Position numbers and translations under genes: made by a program. A DNA stretch of 64,000 bases from a virus. The notes under the pieces were generated by a model. That model ran no database searches. It had not been told where the DNA came from and saw nothing but the letters and a program-made list of their open reading frames with translations. Positions 47,223-55,165 of this stretch are shown piece after piece; positions within the stretch are counted from its first letter, which is position 1; every line of letters starts with the position of its first letter. The stretch covers positions 124,001 to 188,000 of the IMG/VR virus record IMGVR_UViG_3300027985_001685; one strand, given 5' to 3'.

Positions 47223-47335
47223 AATTAGCTCCCCACCTCAGTATCCAAAATACTGTATGCGTTCAAGTGGTATATGTTGGAGTTGGTTTCCTCCTTTGTT
47301 ACGCAGGCCCCATATTCTTTGGGGTCTGCTTTTTT
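47223..47335 (+). ncRNA. putative small RNA, about 110 nt
   Basis: Short transcription unit with its own promoter and terminator and no good reading frame. The RNA folds as AGCTCC (47227-47232) with GGAGTT (47279-47284), CCAC with GTGG inside it, and a hairpin CAGTAT-CCAAA-ATACTG (47239-47255). The last part is a terminator stem. It could alternatively be an attenuated leader of the amidase gene 15 bases downstream. It is not a family I recognise. Confidence 0.6.
47303..47335 (+). terminator. rho-independent terminator
   Basis: GCAGGCCCCA (47303-47312) pairs with TGGGGTCTGC (47320-47329), with one G-T pair, around a 7-base loop, followed by six T residues. It is strong and ends the putative small RNA; read-through would be needed to express the amidase gene. 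Confidence 0.85.
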
Positions 47336-47349
47336 ATTTGGAATATAAT

Positions 47350-48132
47350 ATGAATTGTTTAAAAAAACTTTTTGGATTAGATAAAAAGAAAGAAAAAGAT
47401 ACATCTCCTATTTCAAGTTCTGCTTTAGAAGAACGAAGAACGGATCCTGGAATTGTTCCTCCTCCAAACTATATTCCAGGTGAATCTGATACACTAGAAC
47501 AACCTAAGGTGACAGTTAACTACTATCCTCCAGCTGTCCATAAGGGTAGAGGTATGGTCTATCAAGGCACATACAAAAAGGGGTATCCAGAAGGGGCTGT
47601 AGTTCATTACACAGCTAGCGGGAACAGCGTAAGTGGTCTCATGGATCATGCACGTAATTCCCGCTTTCTTTATTTCTTGATTGATAGAAAAGGTGAAGTC
47701 TATCAGGATTTTGTTTTAAGTAACTGGGGCTATCATGCCGGTAGAAGTACTTGGATTGACTATGAAAATGTCAAAACATTAAATGATAAATTCATTGGGA
47801 TAGAAGTAGTTTCTGCGGGCAAGGTTGAAGCTGTTGATAGCGAAGCAAATCCTCCCCTCTACTATAAGACTTGGTTTGGAAAAACACTAAATAAAGAAGA
47901 GGTTAGAGAGATTAATGGTGAGTACTTTCATAAGTTTACAAAAGAACAAGAGAAGTCTCTTATTGATCTTCTAGTCTGGCTGTATAAACAAAACCCAGAA
48001 GTATTTAAGATTGAAAACATTGTCGGACACTGTGAGGTTTCTCCAGGAAGAAAGGTTGATCCTGGTGGATCCTTGTCACTTTCTATGAATGAACTTAGAA
48101 AAGTTGTAGAAAATTTGTCACAAGACTCTTGA
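47350..48132 (+). CDS. N-acetylmuramoyl-L-alanine amidase (Amidase_2 type), likely endolysin
   Basis: 260-residue protein with an Amidase_2 (PGRP-like) domain: GAVVHYTASGNS (zinc His near 83), SRFLYFLIDRKGEVYQDF, WGYHAGRSTW (second-shell His), FIGIEVVSAG and a C-terminal IVGHCEVSPGRKVDPGG with zinc His and Cys. It cuts the amide bond between sugar and peptide in peptidoglycan. The N-terminal about 60 residues are basic then Pro-rich without a clear signal. ATG 47350 is chosen since further upstream sequence is terminator. It needs a holin to reach its target. Confidence 0.88.
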   Translation: MNCLKKLFGLDKKKEKDTSPISSSALEERRTDPGIVPPPNYIPGESDTLEQPKVTVNYYPPAVHKGRGMVYQGTYKKGYPEGAVVHYTASGNSVSGLMDHARNSRFLYFLIDRKGEVYQDFVLSNWGYHAGRSTWIDYENVKTLNDKFIGIEVVSAGKVEAVDSEANPPLYYKTWFGKTLNKEEVREINGEYFHKFTKEQEKSLIDLLVWLYKQNPEVFKIENIVGHCEVSPGRKVDPGGSLSLSMNELRKVVENLSQDS

Positions 48133-48158
48133 CATTTCTTTTTCTAGACACATATTAC
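48129..48158 (+). promoter_or_regulatory. possible promoter of the small heat-shock gene
   Basis: A perfect TTGACA (48129-48134) is followed 18 bases later by TATTAC (48153-48158), a four-of-six -10 match. It overlaps the end of the amidase gene and lies about 35 bases before the next start codon. Confidence 0.5.
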
Positions 48159-48193
48159 ATCTATAAGAAAAAAAATATAACAAGGAGAAAGTA

Positions 48194-48592
48194 ATGAAAA
48201 GCTTATTTAATGATCTACAAAAACTTGCTGTCATCGGTGGTGATTCATGGAAATGGGATAAGAAAAGTCCTTCTGTTTTTGATGACCCCTTCACTGGACT
48301 CTCATCTTTATTAGCTCAGAATAAAGGGTATCGATTTAAGGGTGACTATTTATTTATTGACATCCCTGGTCATGCAAAAAAAGATGTCTCAGTAACTCTT
48401 GATGGCCACACTATTGAAGTAACATCAAAAGGTGAAGATGAATTTATAGAAAATGTTCACTATATTATTGACCTCAATAGAAAGTTGAATCATACTATTT
48501 CTATTGAGGATGCAAAAGTAGAGAACGGACTTCTATCTATGAAGATCGTTTATAAAGAAAACTCAACACGTGTAAGCGTTGAGATTCAGTAA
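48194..48592 (+). CDS. Hsp20/alpha-crystallin-like small heat-shock protein
   Basis: 132-residue protein. The alpha-crystallin core is recognisable: YLFIDIPGHAKKDVSVTLDG, then TIEVTSKGEDE, YIIDLNRKLNHTIS and ENGLLSMKIVYKE. Small Hsps hold unfolded proteins in a soluble state without ATP, and large phages sometimes carry them beside structural genes. ACAAGGAG precedes the ATG. With GroEL, GroES and ClpP-like genes it forms the phage's own protein-quality set. Confidence 0.85.
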   Translation: MKSLFNDLQKLAVIGGDSWKWDKKSPSVFDDPFTGLSSLLAQNKGYRFKGDYLFIDIPGHAKKDVSVTLDGHTIEVTSKGEDEFIENVHYIIDLNRKLNHTISIEDAKVENGLLSMKIVYKENSTRVSVEIQ

Positions 48593-48606
48593 TAATGGGG
48601 CTCTTC

Positions 48607-48635
48607 TTGATTGAAGAGAAAAAATATACTATAAT
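48607..48635 (+). promoter_or_regulatory. sigma70-type promoter
   Basis: TTGATT (48607-48612), a 17-base spacer and a perfect TATAAT (48630-48635), about 50 bases before the gene at 48683. It lies right after a hairpin CTCTTC-TTGATT-GAAGAG (48601-48618), whose loop holds the -35 box. Confidence 0.65.
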
Positions 48636-48682
48636 AACTATGACGAAAGTCGGAAACTAACAAAATTTTAAAGGAGCTTATC

Positions 48683-48976
48683 ATGGCTGAAACAACTGGA
48701 ATGAAAGAATTTATCGAACTACTCGATGCTGTTGAACTACTTGCACAATCTGCTGTAAACATGTCAAAAAACTTTGAAACATCTACAGTAATTGCTGAAC
48801 TTGTTAATCTTGGTATGAAATTTGAAACTATCAAAAATGGCTTTGCCAATATGAATCAAATTCCTTCTGAGTTCAAGAACTTCTCTGAAGAAGATGCACA
48901 AATGATTCTTGCTCGCATTTTTGCTTTGGTAAAAATCATTAAAGCAGCTTTTGAAAAAGAACAAGCTGCTGCTTAA
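48683..48976 (+). CDS. helical hypothetical protein, 97 aa
   Basis: Unrecognised 97-residue protein, nearly all helix, mildly acidic, Ala-rich end (KAAFEKEQAAA). It has its own promoter, AAGGAGCTTATC before the ATG and a strong terminator after it, so it is a single-gene unit. Codon use and signals suggest high expression. It might be a structural or decorating protein, but this is not shown. Confidence 0.72.
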   Translation: MAETTGMKEFIELLDAVELLAQSAVNMSKNFETSTVIAELVNLGMKFETIKNGFANMNQIPSEFKNFSEEDAQMILARIFALVKIIKAAFEKEQAAA

Positions 48977-49007
48977 TTTTCTGAAAAGTAAATTAAACTA
49001 ATTAAGG

Positions 49008-49033
49008 GGGAGGTCGAAAGATCTCCCTTTTTT
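49008..49033 (+). terminator. rho-independent terminator
   Basis: GGGAGGTC (49008-49015) pairs with GATCTCCC (49020-49027), one G-T pair, around a GAAA tetraloop and is followed by six T residues. It is an ideal intrinsic terminator for the 48683 gene. Confidence 0.88.
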
Positions 49034-49044
49034 ATGGAGTTATT

Positions 49045-49308
49045 ATGGCAGACTATATGATAAGACACAAAGAAGAGGTTTTTAATAGAATAGCTAGGCG
49101 CTATGGCTATAAGAATTATGGCCCGTCAAATAGCAGCAGTATAGACTTTAAGCCTTTTCTAGCATCGTTACTAGGACTAAAAGAAGAGCAGATTAATTTA
49201 AGCAATATGGCTTTCAAAAAAAAGTGTGAAAAATTAAAGGCCCTTCTATCTCTGGAGGAGGAGACTAATCCACCAGTGGAAAAAGATCCTAAGCCAGGGT
49301 ATTTTTAG
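49045..49308 (+). CDS. hypothetical protein, 87 aa
   Basis: Unrecognised 87-residue protein behind TATGGAG. It is basic, mainly helical, with NSSSIDFKPFLASLLG in the middle and a Pro/Glu/Lys tail. It lies between a terminator and the promoter of the radical SAM cluster. Confidence 0.65.
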   Translation: MADYMIRHKEEVFNRIARRYGYKNYGPSNSSSIDFKPFLASLLGLKEEQINLSNMAFKKKCEKLKALLSLEEETNPPVEKDPKPGYF

Positions 49309-49310
49309 CT

Positions 49311-49339
49311 TAGACATTCTATCCTAGGTAAAATATAAT
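49311..49339 (+). promoter_or_regulatory. sigma70-type promoter of the radical SAM cluster
   Basis: TAGACA (49311-49316, five of six), a 17-base spacer and a perfect TATAAT (49334-49339), 30 bases before the first gene of the cluster. Good in every element. Confidence 0.72.
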
Positions 49340-49369
49340 ACACTTATCACTGATAAAAAGGATAATATA

Positions 49370-49789
49370 ATGATCACTAAACATGCAATTAACATCTCTG
49401 CTCCTGCCAATGTTCTTTTAACAATGAAGACATCTAACTCCAAAATTATCTCTATTGTAAATAGTAACGGAGATGAAAAATACAATACTGTTGACATTTC
49501 ATATTTAAATAATAACGCTGAGTTATCATTCTCAGAGGCTTTTTCAGGATATGCATATGAGTATTACGCTGAGAGTACTTCTGAGCTTGAAGGCCGAATT
49601 AAAGACCTAGAAAATGCATTACTCCATGTTGCAGATATTCAGAATAAAATGCTGACACTCAATCAAGTAAAAGCATTGTTTGAAGAAAATGCTCTAGCTA
49701 TTTCTGTTTTAGAAACAAAGGTTGAAACTTTATCTACAACCCTAGACGAACTTAAGGTGCAAGTAGAAAAACAAACTCAATGGAACTAG
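49370..49789 (+). CDS. hypothetical protein with coiled-coil end, 139 aa
   Basis: First gene behind the cluster promoter. The N-terminal half is beta-rich (ISAPANVLLTMKTSNSKI), the C-terminal half a likely trimeric-type coiled coil (LETKVETLSTTLDELKVQVE). This layout resembles virion fibre or adaptor proteins. Its stop is one base before the first radical SAM gene, so it may be linked to the modification system or to the tail genes. Confidence 0.68.
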   Translation: MITKHAINISAPANVLLTMKTSNSKIISIVNSNGDEKYNTVDISYLNNNAELSFSEAFSGYAYEYYAESTSELEGRIKDLENALLHVADIQNKMLTLNQVKALFEENALAISVLETKVETLSTTLDELKVQVEKQTQWN

Positions 49790-49790
49790 T

Positions 49791-50861
49791 ATGTGTAATC
49801 TGTCTCTCTGTAAAAAAGAATTAATGATATATCTGAAAACTACAGAGTTTTGCAACCTTAACTGTCATCACTGTTATAACGGTGAAGAAGGTGTCAAATT
49901 AAGCAACTTTTTAAATACATTTAATAAAGATAAAACGGTTGAGTTTATCAAACAAATGGATGGTAAATTTGACCTAATAGACATCTCTTTTCATGGTGGA
50001 GAGCCACTTTTGGCAGATCCATTGGATATGTTTTATACCTATACGGCTATTAATGAAATGGAAACAGACATTAGATGGGGTATTCAAAGTAACCTATCAA
50101 TGCAACTAGATGATGACAGAAAACAGCTGCTGACTATTCTTGCTAAAAATGGTGGCATGGGAACATCTTGGGACTATGATTTAAGATTTCATACACGAGA
50201 AATATATGATACATGGCGTGAAAATGTTGATTTTATTAATGATATCGAAGGGGCAAGTAATACCTTAATTGTCTCTATGTCTAAACGTCTTGTGACAGAG
50301 ACAAAAGCTATAGATATTATTAAGTTCGCCAAATCAATAGGGTTTGATGCAATTCTATTTGAAAGAATTACAAAGTCAGGAAACGCTTTGAATTTTAATA
50401 GAATAATTCCCACAAGTGCTGAAGTGGATAAATACACATTAGATATGTATAATGACACTGTGGAAACAGGAATATATACTGATATAAAGAATAATTATCT
50501 ATCTTCTATCCTCTATCCTTATGTGTTTGGTTCTTTTACAGGCTGTAGAAGTCGAGAATGCGCCCAGAGAGTAATGACAATTAATGCTAATGGATCTATC
50601 TCTGGATGCCCTAACTCTGCTCATAAGGTTATTTTTGGCTCAATTAATAACTCGTTTGAAGATGTCCTAAAAGCTCCTCTTAGAAAAAATGAGATTATAA
50701 AAGAGCAAGTAAGTAAGTGTATGCAGTGTGAATATCTAGACCGCTGTAATGGTGACTGCTATCAACTTACTTATGACGATGAGTGTTATTCTCCAAAGTC
50801 TCTATATAAACTGTTAGAGAAATTACCAAGTCCAGCACTTTTAAAAAAGATAGTATTATAG
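49791..50861 (+). CDS. radical SAM/SPASM protein 1 of the cluster
   Basis: 356-residue radical SAM enzyme. The cluster motif CNLNCHHCYN (CxxxCxxC) is at residues 21-30, followed by DISFHGGEPLLA. The C-terminal SPASM domain has CRSRECAQRVMTINANG, GCPNSAHK and KCMQCEYLDRCNGDC, giving auxiliary Fe-S sites. SPASM proteins mostly modify peptides or proteins (thioether links, oxidations, epimerisation). The Cys-His-tailed gene follows 12 bases downstream, making it the nearest candidate substrate. Confidence 0.9.
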   Translation: MCNLSLCKKELMIYLKTTEFCNLNCHHCYNGEEGVKLSNFLNTFNKDKTVEFIKQMDGKFDLIDISFHGGEPLLADPLDMFYTYTAINEMETDIRWGIQSNLSMQLDDDRKQLLTILAKNGGMGTSWDYDLRFHTREIYDTWRENVDFINDIEGASNTLIVSMSKRLVTETKAIDIIKFAKSIGFDAILFERITKSGNALNFNRIIPTSAEVDKYTLDMYNDTVETGIYTDIKNNYLSSILYPYVFGSFTGCRSRECAQRVMTINANGSISGCPNSAHKVIFGSINNSFEDVLKAPLRKNEIIKEQVSKCMQCEYLDRCNGDCYQLTYDDECYSPKSLYKLLEKLPSPALLKKIVL

Positions 50862-50873
50862 CGGAGTAAGATC

Positions 50874-51554
50874 ATGACTATTTCTAGAGAAAAAATTTCA
50901 AAAGCAAGAACGGTACAAGAGTTCTTAAATAATGTCACAAACTATGTAAAGACTCACTATTTATGGCACAGACAGTCCTATCCTACAGGTGTTTACTTTC
51001 CTTACCAATGGTTAGACTATTCATCTAATGTGCTAGGCCCAACTACATCAGAACTAGATACTGAAGCTGTTTCTGCTCAGGACTTTGCTCAAAGCTTTGA
51101 GTCATGGTGCAAGACATATACAAGAGCCAGAAAATTAAGACATGTTCTCTATAAAAGACAGTCAGGGAAGTACTATGTAGATACTCCACTTTTAGTAGAA
51201 TATGATAGTACAAACTATGCTCTATTTAGTCCAAGTGCTAATATTGTCAATGAAGGAACAGCCTATGCTGTAGGAACTACAGGGTGGAGTTCTAGTGCAC
51301 AATGGAGAGTTGTGTCTGGATTAAAAACAGGACTTAATACTGCTGCCTACGCAGGAATAGAAGCAATCAATGAGGCTGCCGGAGTAGATGAAGATATTCC
51401 AGCCTATATATCTAGCTTCAATACTTTAATTTCAAACCTTAAAAGTAACTGGGTAACAAATCGCGAGACCTTAACAACAAGTGTATACTATTACTGCCAT
51501 ACTAATTGTTATAGTAAATGTCATAGTAACTGTCACTCTAGGAGTAGAAGATGA
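50874..51554 (+). CDS. protein with C-terminal Cys-His tetrapeptide repeat, 226 aa
   Basis: 226-residue protein with a soluble Tyr/Ser-rich body and a striking end: after SVYYY come four repeats of four residues each starting with Cys, CHTNCYSKCHSNCHSRSRR (residues 208-226), with His after three of the Cys. Nothing else in the body binds metal. Sitting between radical SAM genes, the repeat looks like a core peptide to be modified or a metal-binding tip. GCGGAGTAAGATC precedes the ATG. It overlaps the next gene by four bases. Confidence 0.78.
   Translation: MTISREKISKARTVQEFLNNVTNYVKTHYLWHRQSYPTGVYFPYQWLDYSSNVLGPTTSELDTEAVSAQDFAQSFESWCKTYTRARKLRHVLYKRQSGKYYVDTPLLVEYDSTNYALFSPSANIVNEGTAYAVGTTGWSSSAQWRVVSGLKTGLNTAAYAGIEAINEAAGVDEDIPAYISSFNTLISNLKSNWVTNRETLTTSVYYYCHTNCYSKCHSNCHSRSRR
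51495..51539 (+). repeat. 12-base tandem repeat encoding the Cys-His motif
   Basis: Three consecutive 12-base units plus a 9-base partial unit, consensus TGYYATAGTAAN, encode the C-x-x-x repeats of the Cys-His protein. The units differ at several positions, so the repeat is not a recent slippage product. Confidence 0.7.
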
Positions 51555-52198
51555 TCCTTCCTTTAGAAGTAGATGAACTCTTAAAACTCATGGATAGTGA
51601 AGATAGTAAAAATGAAACTCTCGCTATAGATTATGAAAACTCTGAATTAAAAAGTAGAGATTTCATGAACTATGTCACTAATCTTGGATTAAAAATTAAG
51701 TTAGAGAACTATGATAATGTTTCAAAAGAAGAGATGGCGGAGCTCATTCATGCCTACATGGGAACTAAATGCCTAATAGAACCTATTGCTGAGCTTGATG
51801 ACATCATTGCTACAGCACTGGTAGCTAACCATTTAGATGACAATATCAACTATGTCTATGAGTTCAACAAGACTAGAATCGATGCTTTAGGCCAATTGAT
51901 TAGAGAAATACCACTGGCTATTGCCCTAATGGAAAGTGACATTGCAGAGTCCTTAGATCTAACAGGAGTTACAGTTTATGAAGAATTGGATGAAAAAGAT
52001 ACGCTTATATATAATGGTATCGGCGTTTTGTTACTCGATGATTTTGTTGAGCTATATATATCGATTAAAGGTATTTCTAAAGAAGTAAATAAAGAAAAAT
52101 TTCTAACTCCAATCTATAAAAATAATTCTTTATATAACTTTCTCACTGCTAATGACTTTTCATTATTCCAGGTTTATACTGGCTTAATGAGTATGTAG
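51551..52198 (+). CDS. hypothetical protein in radical SAM cluster, 215 aa
   Basis: Unrecognised acidic 215-residue protein, mostly helical (EIPLAIALMESDIAESLDL). It overlaps the Cys-His gene by four bases and is eight bases from the next gene. It has only one cysteine. It could be an adaptor or chaperone for the modified protein; no motif supports a firm role. Confidence 0.7.
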   Translation: MILPLEVDELLKLMDSEDSKNETLAIDYENSELKSRDFMNYVTNLGLKIKLENYDNVSKEEMAELIHAYMGTKCLIEPIAELDDIIATALVANHLDDNINYVYEFNKTRIDALGQLIREIPLAIALMESDIAESLDLTGVTVYEELDEKDTLIYNGIGVLLLDDFVELYISIKGISKEVNKEKFLTPIYKNNSLYNFLTANDFSLFQVYTGLMSM

Positions 52199-52206
52199 GA
52201 GCAAAC

Positions 52207-53094
52207 ATGATACAGATTGACAATATAAGATACCTCTGTTGGACAGAGGCCTTCCCCTCTATACCTCATAATGAGTCTTATATTCTTATTGATGAGCGTT
52301 ACACAGAAGAGCAAAAGAAAAGCAACCTGAAGGTTAGACCTTTTGGCGAGTTAGAGCCTTGTTATATTTTTTCTAACACTCAAGAAATGTTCGACTATCA
52401 AAAGGTAAATGACGTAGACTTTTGGGCTGAATGGATAGTTGCAGACACTAAGTCATTCTGTAAAATCCTTCACTCTATTGTCGATAAAACATATTATCTA
52501 TGCGATCAAGATCTTAGCTATAGAGATCTTTTAAATGCCTATTTTTTAGATTTTTATAGAAAAAACTATAGGGGGATGAATAGAGAAGACGCTATATCTC
52601 TATATAATGAATTACTTTATGGCGAAGAGCTTTTAGAGGAAAGTCTTAACCCTTATACTTTTGAGCATCAATTGCTGTGCGATCCTCCTGATATCTCTGA
52701 AGACATCCAGGATTGTTTTAATAGATGGAGGGAACAACAGCTAGGCTCTATTTATTACGATCTTATAAAACACTACAATGGTCCATATGGAAGTTTGGGA
52801 TTATTTAATGGTGAAGTTAAAGACTTAATTAACTACGAACTTAATGATGTAAATCTTACAAAGGTCGGAGTTTTTCTTTCATGGGTTACAGGTATGAGTC
52901 ACAGTGAGATTCCAATAGAAGCACTGAAGCTAGACATAGAAAAAGCTGACTTCCACTCACTCCTTAAATGTGACCATGGAACTACATCACATTTAGCCTA
53001 TTTTGACTATATGGATGCCAGTAGGCTTTGTTCTTTAAATGTTATACGTTTCCTTTATGGTGTTGGAGAATTTGACAATGAAATCAATGGCTAG
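52207..53094 (+). CDS. hypothetical protein in radical SAM cluster, 295 aa
   Basis: Unrecognised acidic 295-residue protein with scattered cysteines (EPCYIF, SFCKIL, YYLCDQDL, LLCDPP, QDCFNRW, LKCDHG). It has no classical Fe-S motif. AGGAGCAAAC precedes the ATG. It overlaps the second radical SAM gene by 17 bases. A partner or substrate-recognition role is possible. Confidence 0.7.
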   Translation: MIQIDNIRYLCWTEAFPSIPHNESYILIDERYTEEQKKSNLKVRPFGELEPCYIFSNTQEMFDYQKVNDVDFWAEWIVADTKSFCKILHSIVDKTYYLCDQDLSYRDLLNAYFLDFYRKNYRGMNREDAISLYNELLYGEELLEESLNPYTFEHQLLCDPPDISEDIQDCFNRWREQQLGSIYYDLIKHYNGPYGSLGLFNGEVKDLINYELNDVNLTKVGVFLSWVTGMSHSEIPIEALKLDIEKADFHSLLKCDHGTTSHLAYFDYMDASRLCSLNVIRFLYGVGEFDNEING

Positions 53095-54112
53095 ACAATT
53101 ACTTGGAATGAAAATAAAAAATGATTATGAGATAGAAGTTTGCCTTACACAGTATTGCACTAAAGGGTGCCACTTCTGTTATCAAGGTCGTGACTCATCT
53201 AGCGAAATTGAAACACAAACAATACTTAATTCAATCAATAGAACCATTGAAAAAGCACCAAAAGAAATAAACAGGTTTAAAATTAGTCTACTGGGTGGAG
53301 AGCTCTTTGACCCTTCTTTTGAGAGCTTTCAAGAGCGTTTAGATGTTTATGGGAATATTATTGAAAGTATAATAAACAAAAACCCAGGAAAACTAATCGA
53401 CTTTGTTGTTGTAACAAACCTAGAAAGAAATGATTCTGAGTCAGTAAAAATGATTACAGAGTTTCTAGATAATTTAAATAAAGAAAGTTCTAGAGTTAAA
53501 CTGTCTACATCGTATTATCCAAATGAGACCTCTGAGTTAAATAAGGACTTTATAGGAACACTTCTAGCTTATGACAAAAGGATTGATGGAGTCACTGTAG
53601 TTATGACCTCAGAAACCATAGGTCATATTATTAAAGGTGATGAAACATTTAAATGGTTATATGACTCTAACTACAACATACAATTAGATTATTATACACC
53701 TAATTCAGCTTCTGAAATGCTAATGCCATCTGACCTAGACCTGTATAATTTCTTTACCTACCTAAAGGTGACTGCCCCTAAAATAGAACTTATAGACGCA
53801 CTATCAAATGGAAATGTAAGTCATACATCATGTGCAAGTCCGAATAAATCTACGGTCCTCCCGAATGGAGAAGTTATTGCGTGTAAATATGATATTTCTG
53901 ATAATGATCGATACTTAGTTCCTATTTGCCAAAGATCAAATGAAAATATAATTCTATCTTTTATGAATCAAAATAGCTGTCTTAGTTGTGAATTCTATAA
54001 ACGGTGCCCACTTGGATGCTTTGTTATGTTTAACCATAAAGACTATTTAAAAAAGAAAACACTTAGCGGTTGCATTTTTAAAAACTTTTTTAATAAATAT
54101 AAGGCGGAATAA
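53078..54112 (+). CDS. radical SAM/SPASM protein 2 of the cluster
   Basis: 344-residue radical SAM protein starting at ATG 53078 behind TTGGAG; in-frame upstream starts lie inside the previous gene. The cluster motif is CTKGCHFCYQG (CxxxCxxC) at residues 25-35, with SLLGGELFDP following. The SPASM end has SCASPNKSTVLPNGEV, ACKYDI, SCLSCEFYKRCPLGC and SGCIF. It is followed directly by the third radical SAM gene. Confidence 0.9.
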   Translation: MKSMARQLLGMKIKNDYEIEVCLTQYCTKGCHFCYQGRDSSSEIETQTILNSINRTIEKAPKEINRFKISLLGGELFDPSFESFQERLDVYGNIIESIINKNPGKLIDFVVVTNLERNDSESVKMITEFLDNLNKESSRVKLSTSYYPNETSELNKDFIGTLLAYDKRIDGVTVVMTSETIGHIIKGDETFKWLYDSNYNIQLDYYTPNSASEMLMPSDLDLYNFFTYLKVTAPKIELIDALSNGNVSHTSCASPNKSTVLPNGEVIACKYDISDNDRYLVPICQRSNENIILSFMNQNSCLSCEFYKRCPLGCFVMFNHKDYLKKKTLSGCIFKNFFNKYKAE

Positions 54113-55165
54113 ATGTATAATTTAACAGAGCTAGTAGAGATTGTTAAATATAGTCTCTTTAATATTCCTAAAAAACAAGAAGGGTCTATTGACCTAATAA
54201 TCAAACCCACTGGTAAATGTAATTTTGCATGTACTTTTTGCTCTTCTCATCTTTATTCTTTAGGGAACGATAAACTTCCTGTCTCCACTATTAGAAAATA
54301 CCTACTAGACTATAATGTTAATTCTATTATAGTCAATGGAGGTGAACCATTAATGATGGATCCGAAGTATTACTTTGATATACTCAAAGACATTCGGAGA
54401 TTTTCTCCTAATACCCAGATATCTATAACGACTAATCTCTGGGACTATTGTGAGAACCCTCAAAAATGGAAGGAATTATTTATGCAGAAAGAGGTGGGAG
54501 TTATTACCTCTTTTCAGCCTGATGGAACGAGAATCATTAAGGATAGAGGTGAACCCTTTACTAAAGAAATGTTTTCATTCTGGCTTCAAGAGTTTAAGCA
54601 AGAAATTGGTTATATGCCACACTTTATAACAGTAGCTTCTAGAGATAACTTAGATGGCTGTATAGATGCAATTAAATTAGCAAAAGATCTTGGAACTATC
54701 TGTAAAGTTATTCCGCTTGATAATGCAGGTAGAAGTAGAGATCTTCTAACAACTGGTGAGCTTTTTAAATTCTATGAAAGAGTTTATGAAGAGGGGCTTT
54801 CAAAGTATGAGGAAAATACTTCCTTAATTGTTGGTGGTAGACTGCTAGGAGCATGTCCATTCTTGCATGGAAAATGCTACAAACACATCATTGCCTTGGA
54901 TCCAGATGGTGAAGAGTATAAGTGCGGGGCTATGGCTGATAAAATGCGTCAATTAACAAAGGACGCATATGTTGTTCCTCTAAAACAGGAATGTACAACT
55001 TGTAGGTATTTCAATTATTGTAATGGTTGTGCTAATACAGTTTTTAGTATGGCAACTAAATATACTATAATAGATTCAGAAGATAAAACAATCTCTTTCT
55101 CTAATCATACCAATCTTAATTGTAAGTCAATGAAGTCTCTAACGACTCTTAATCAATTTCTTTAA
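54113..55165 (+). CDS. radical SAM/SPASM protein 3 of the cluster
   Basis: 350-residue radical SAM protein whose ATG directly follows the stop of protein 2. The cluster motif is CNFACTFCSSH (residues 34-44), then IIVNGGEPLMM. SPASM cysteines are in LLGACPFLHGKCYKH, EYKCGAMA and ECTTCRYFNYCNGC. It differs enough from proteins 1 and 2 to be a separate activity. Its 3' end meets the fourth protein's gene tail-to-tail with a 17-base overlap. Confidence 0.9.
   Translation: MYNLTELVEIVKYSLFNIPKKQEGSIDLIIKPTGKCNFACTFCSSHLYSLGNDKLPVSTIRKYLLDYNVNSIIVNGGEPLMMDPKYYFDILKDIRRFSPNTQISITTNLWDYCENPQKWKELFMQKEVGVITSFQPDGTRIIKDRGEPFTKEMFSFWLQEFKQEIGYMPHFITVASRDNLDGCIDAIKLAKDLGTICKVIPLDNAGRSRDLLTTGELFKFYERVYEEGLSKYEENTSLIVGGRLLGACPFLHGKCYKHIIALDPDGEEYKCGAMADKMRQLTKDAYVVPLKQECTTCRYFNYCNGCANTVFSMATKYTIIDSEDKTISFSNHTNLNCKSMKSLTTLNQFL

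Noticed and set aside
47257-47349. Longer N-terminus for the amidase
   Set aside because: Those codons lie across the small RNA and its terminator hairpin, and the added residues look non-coding.
50189-50458. Minus-strand frame in the first radical SAM gene of the cluster
   Set aside because: Fully within a conserved coding region; no start signal and no coherent product.
51495-51539. Tandem repeat as a sequencing or slippage artefact
   Set aside because: Units differ at several bases yet keep Cys every fourth residue, so the coding pattern is under selection.
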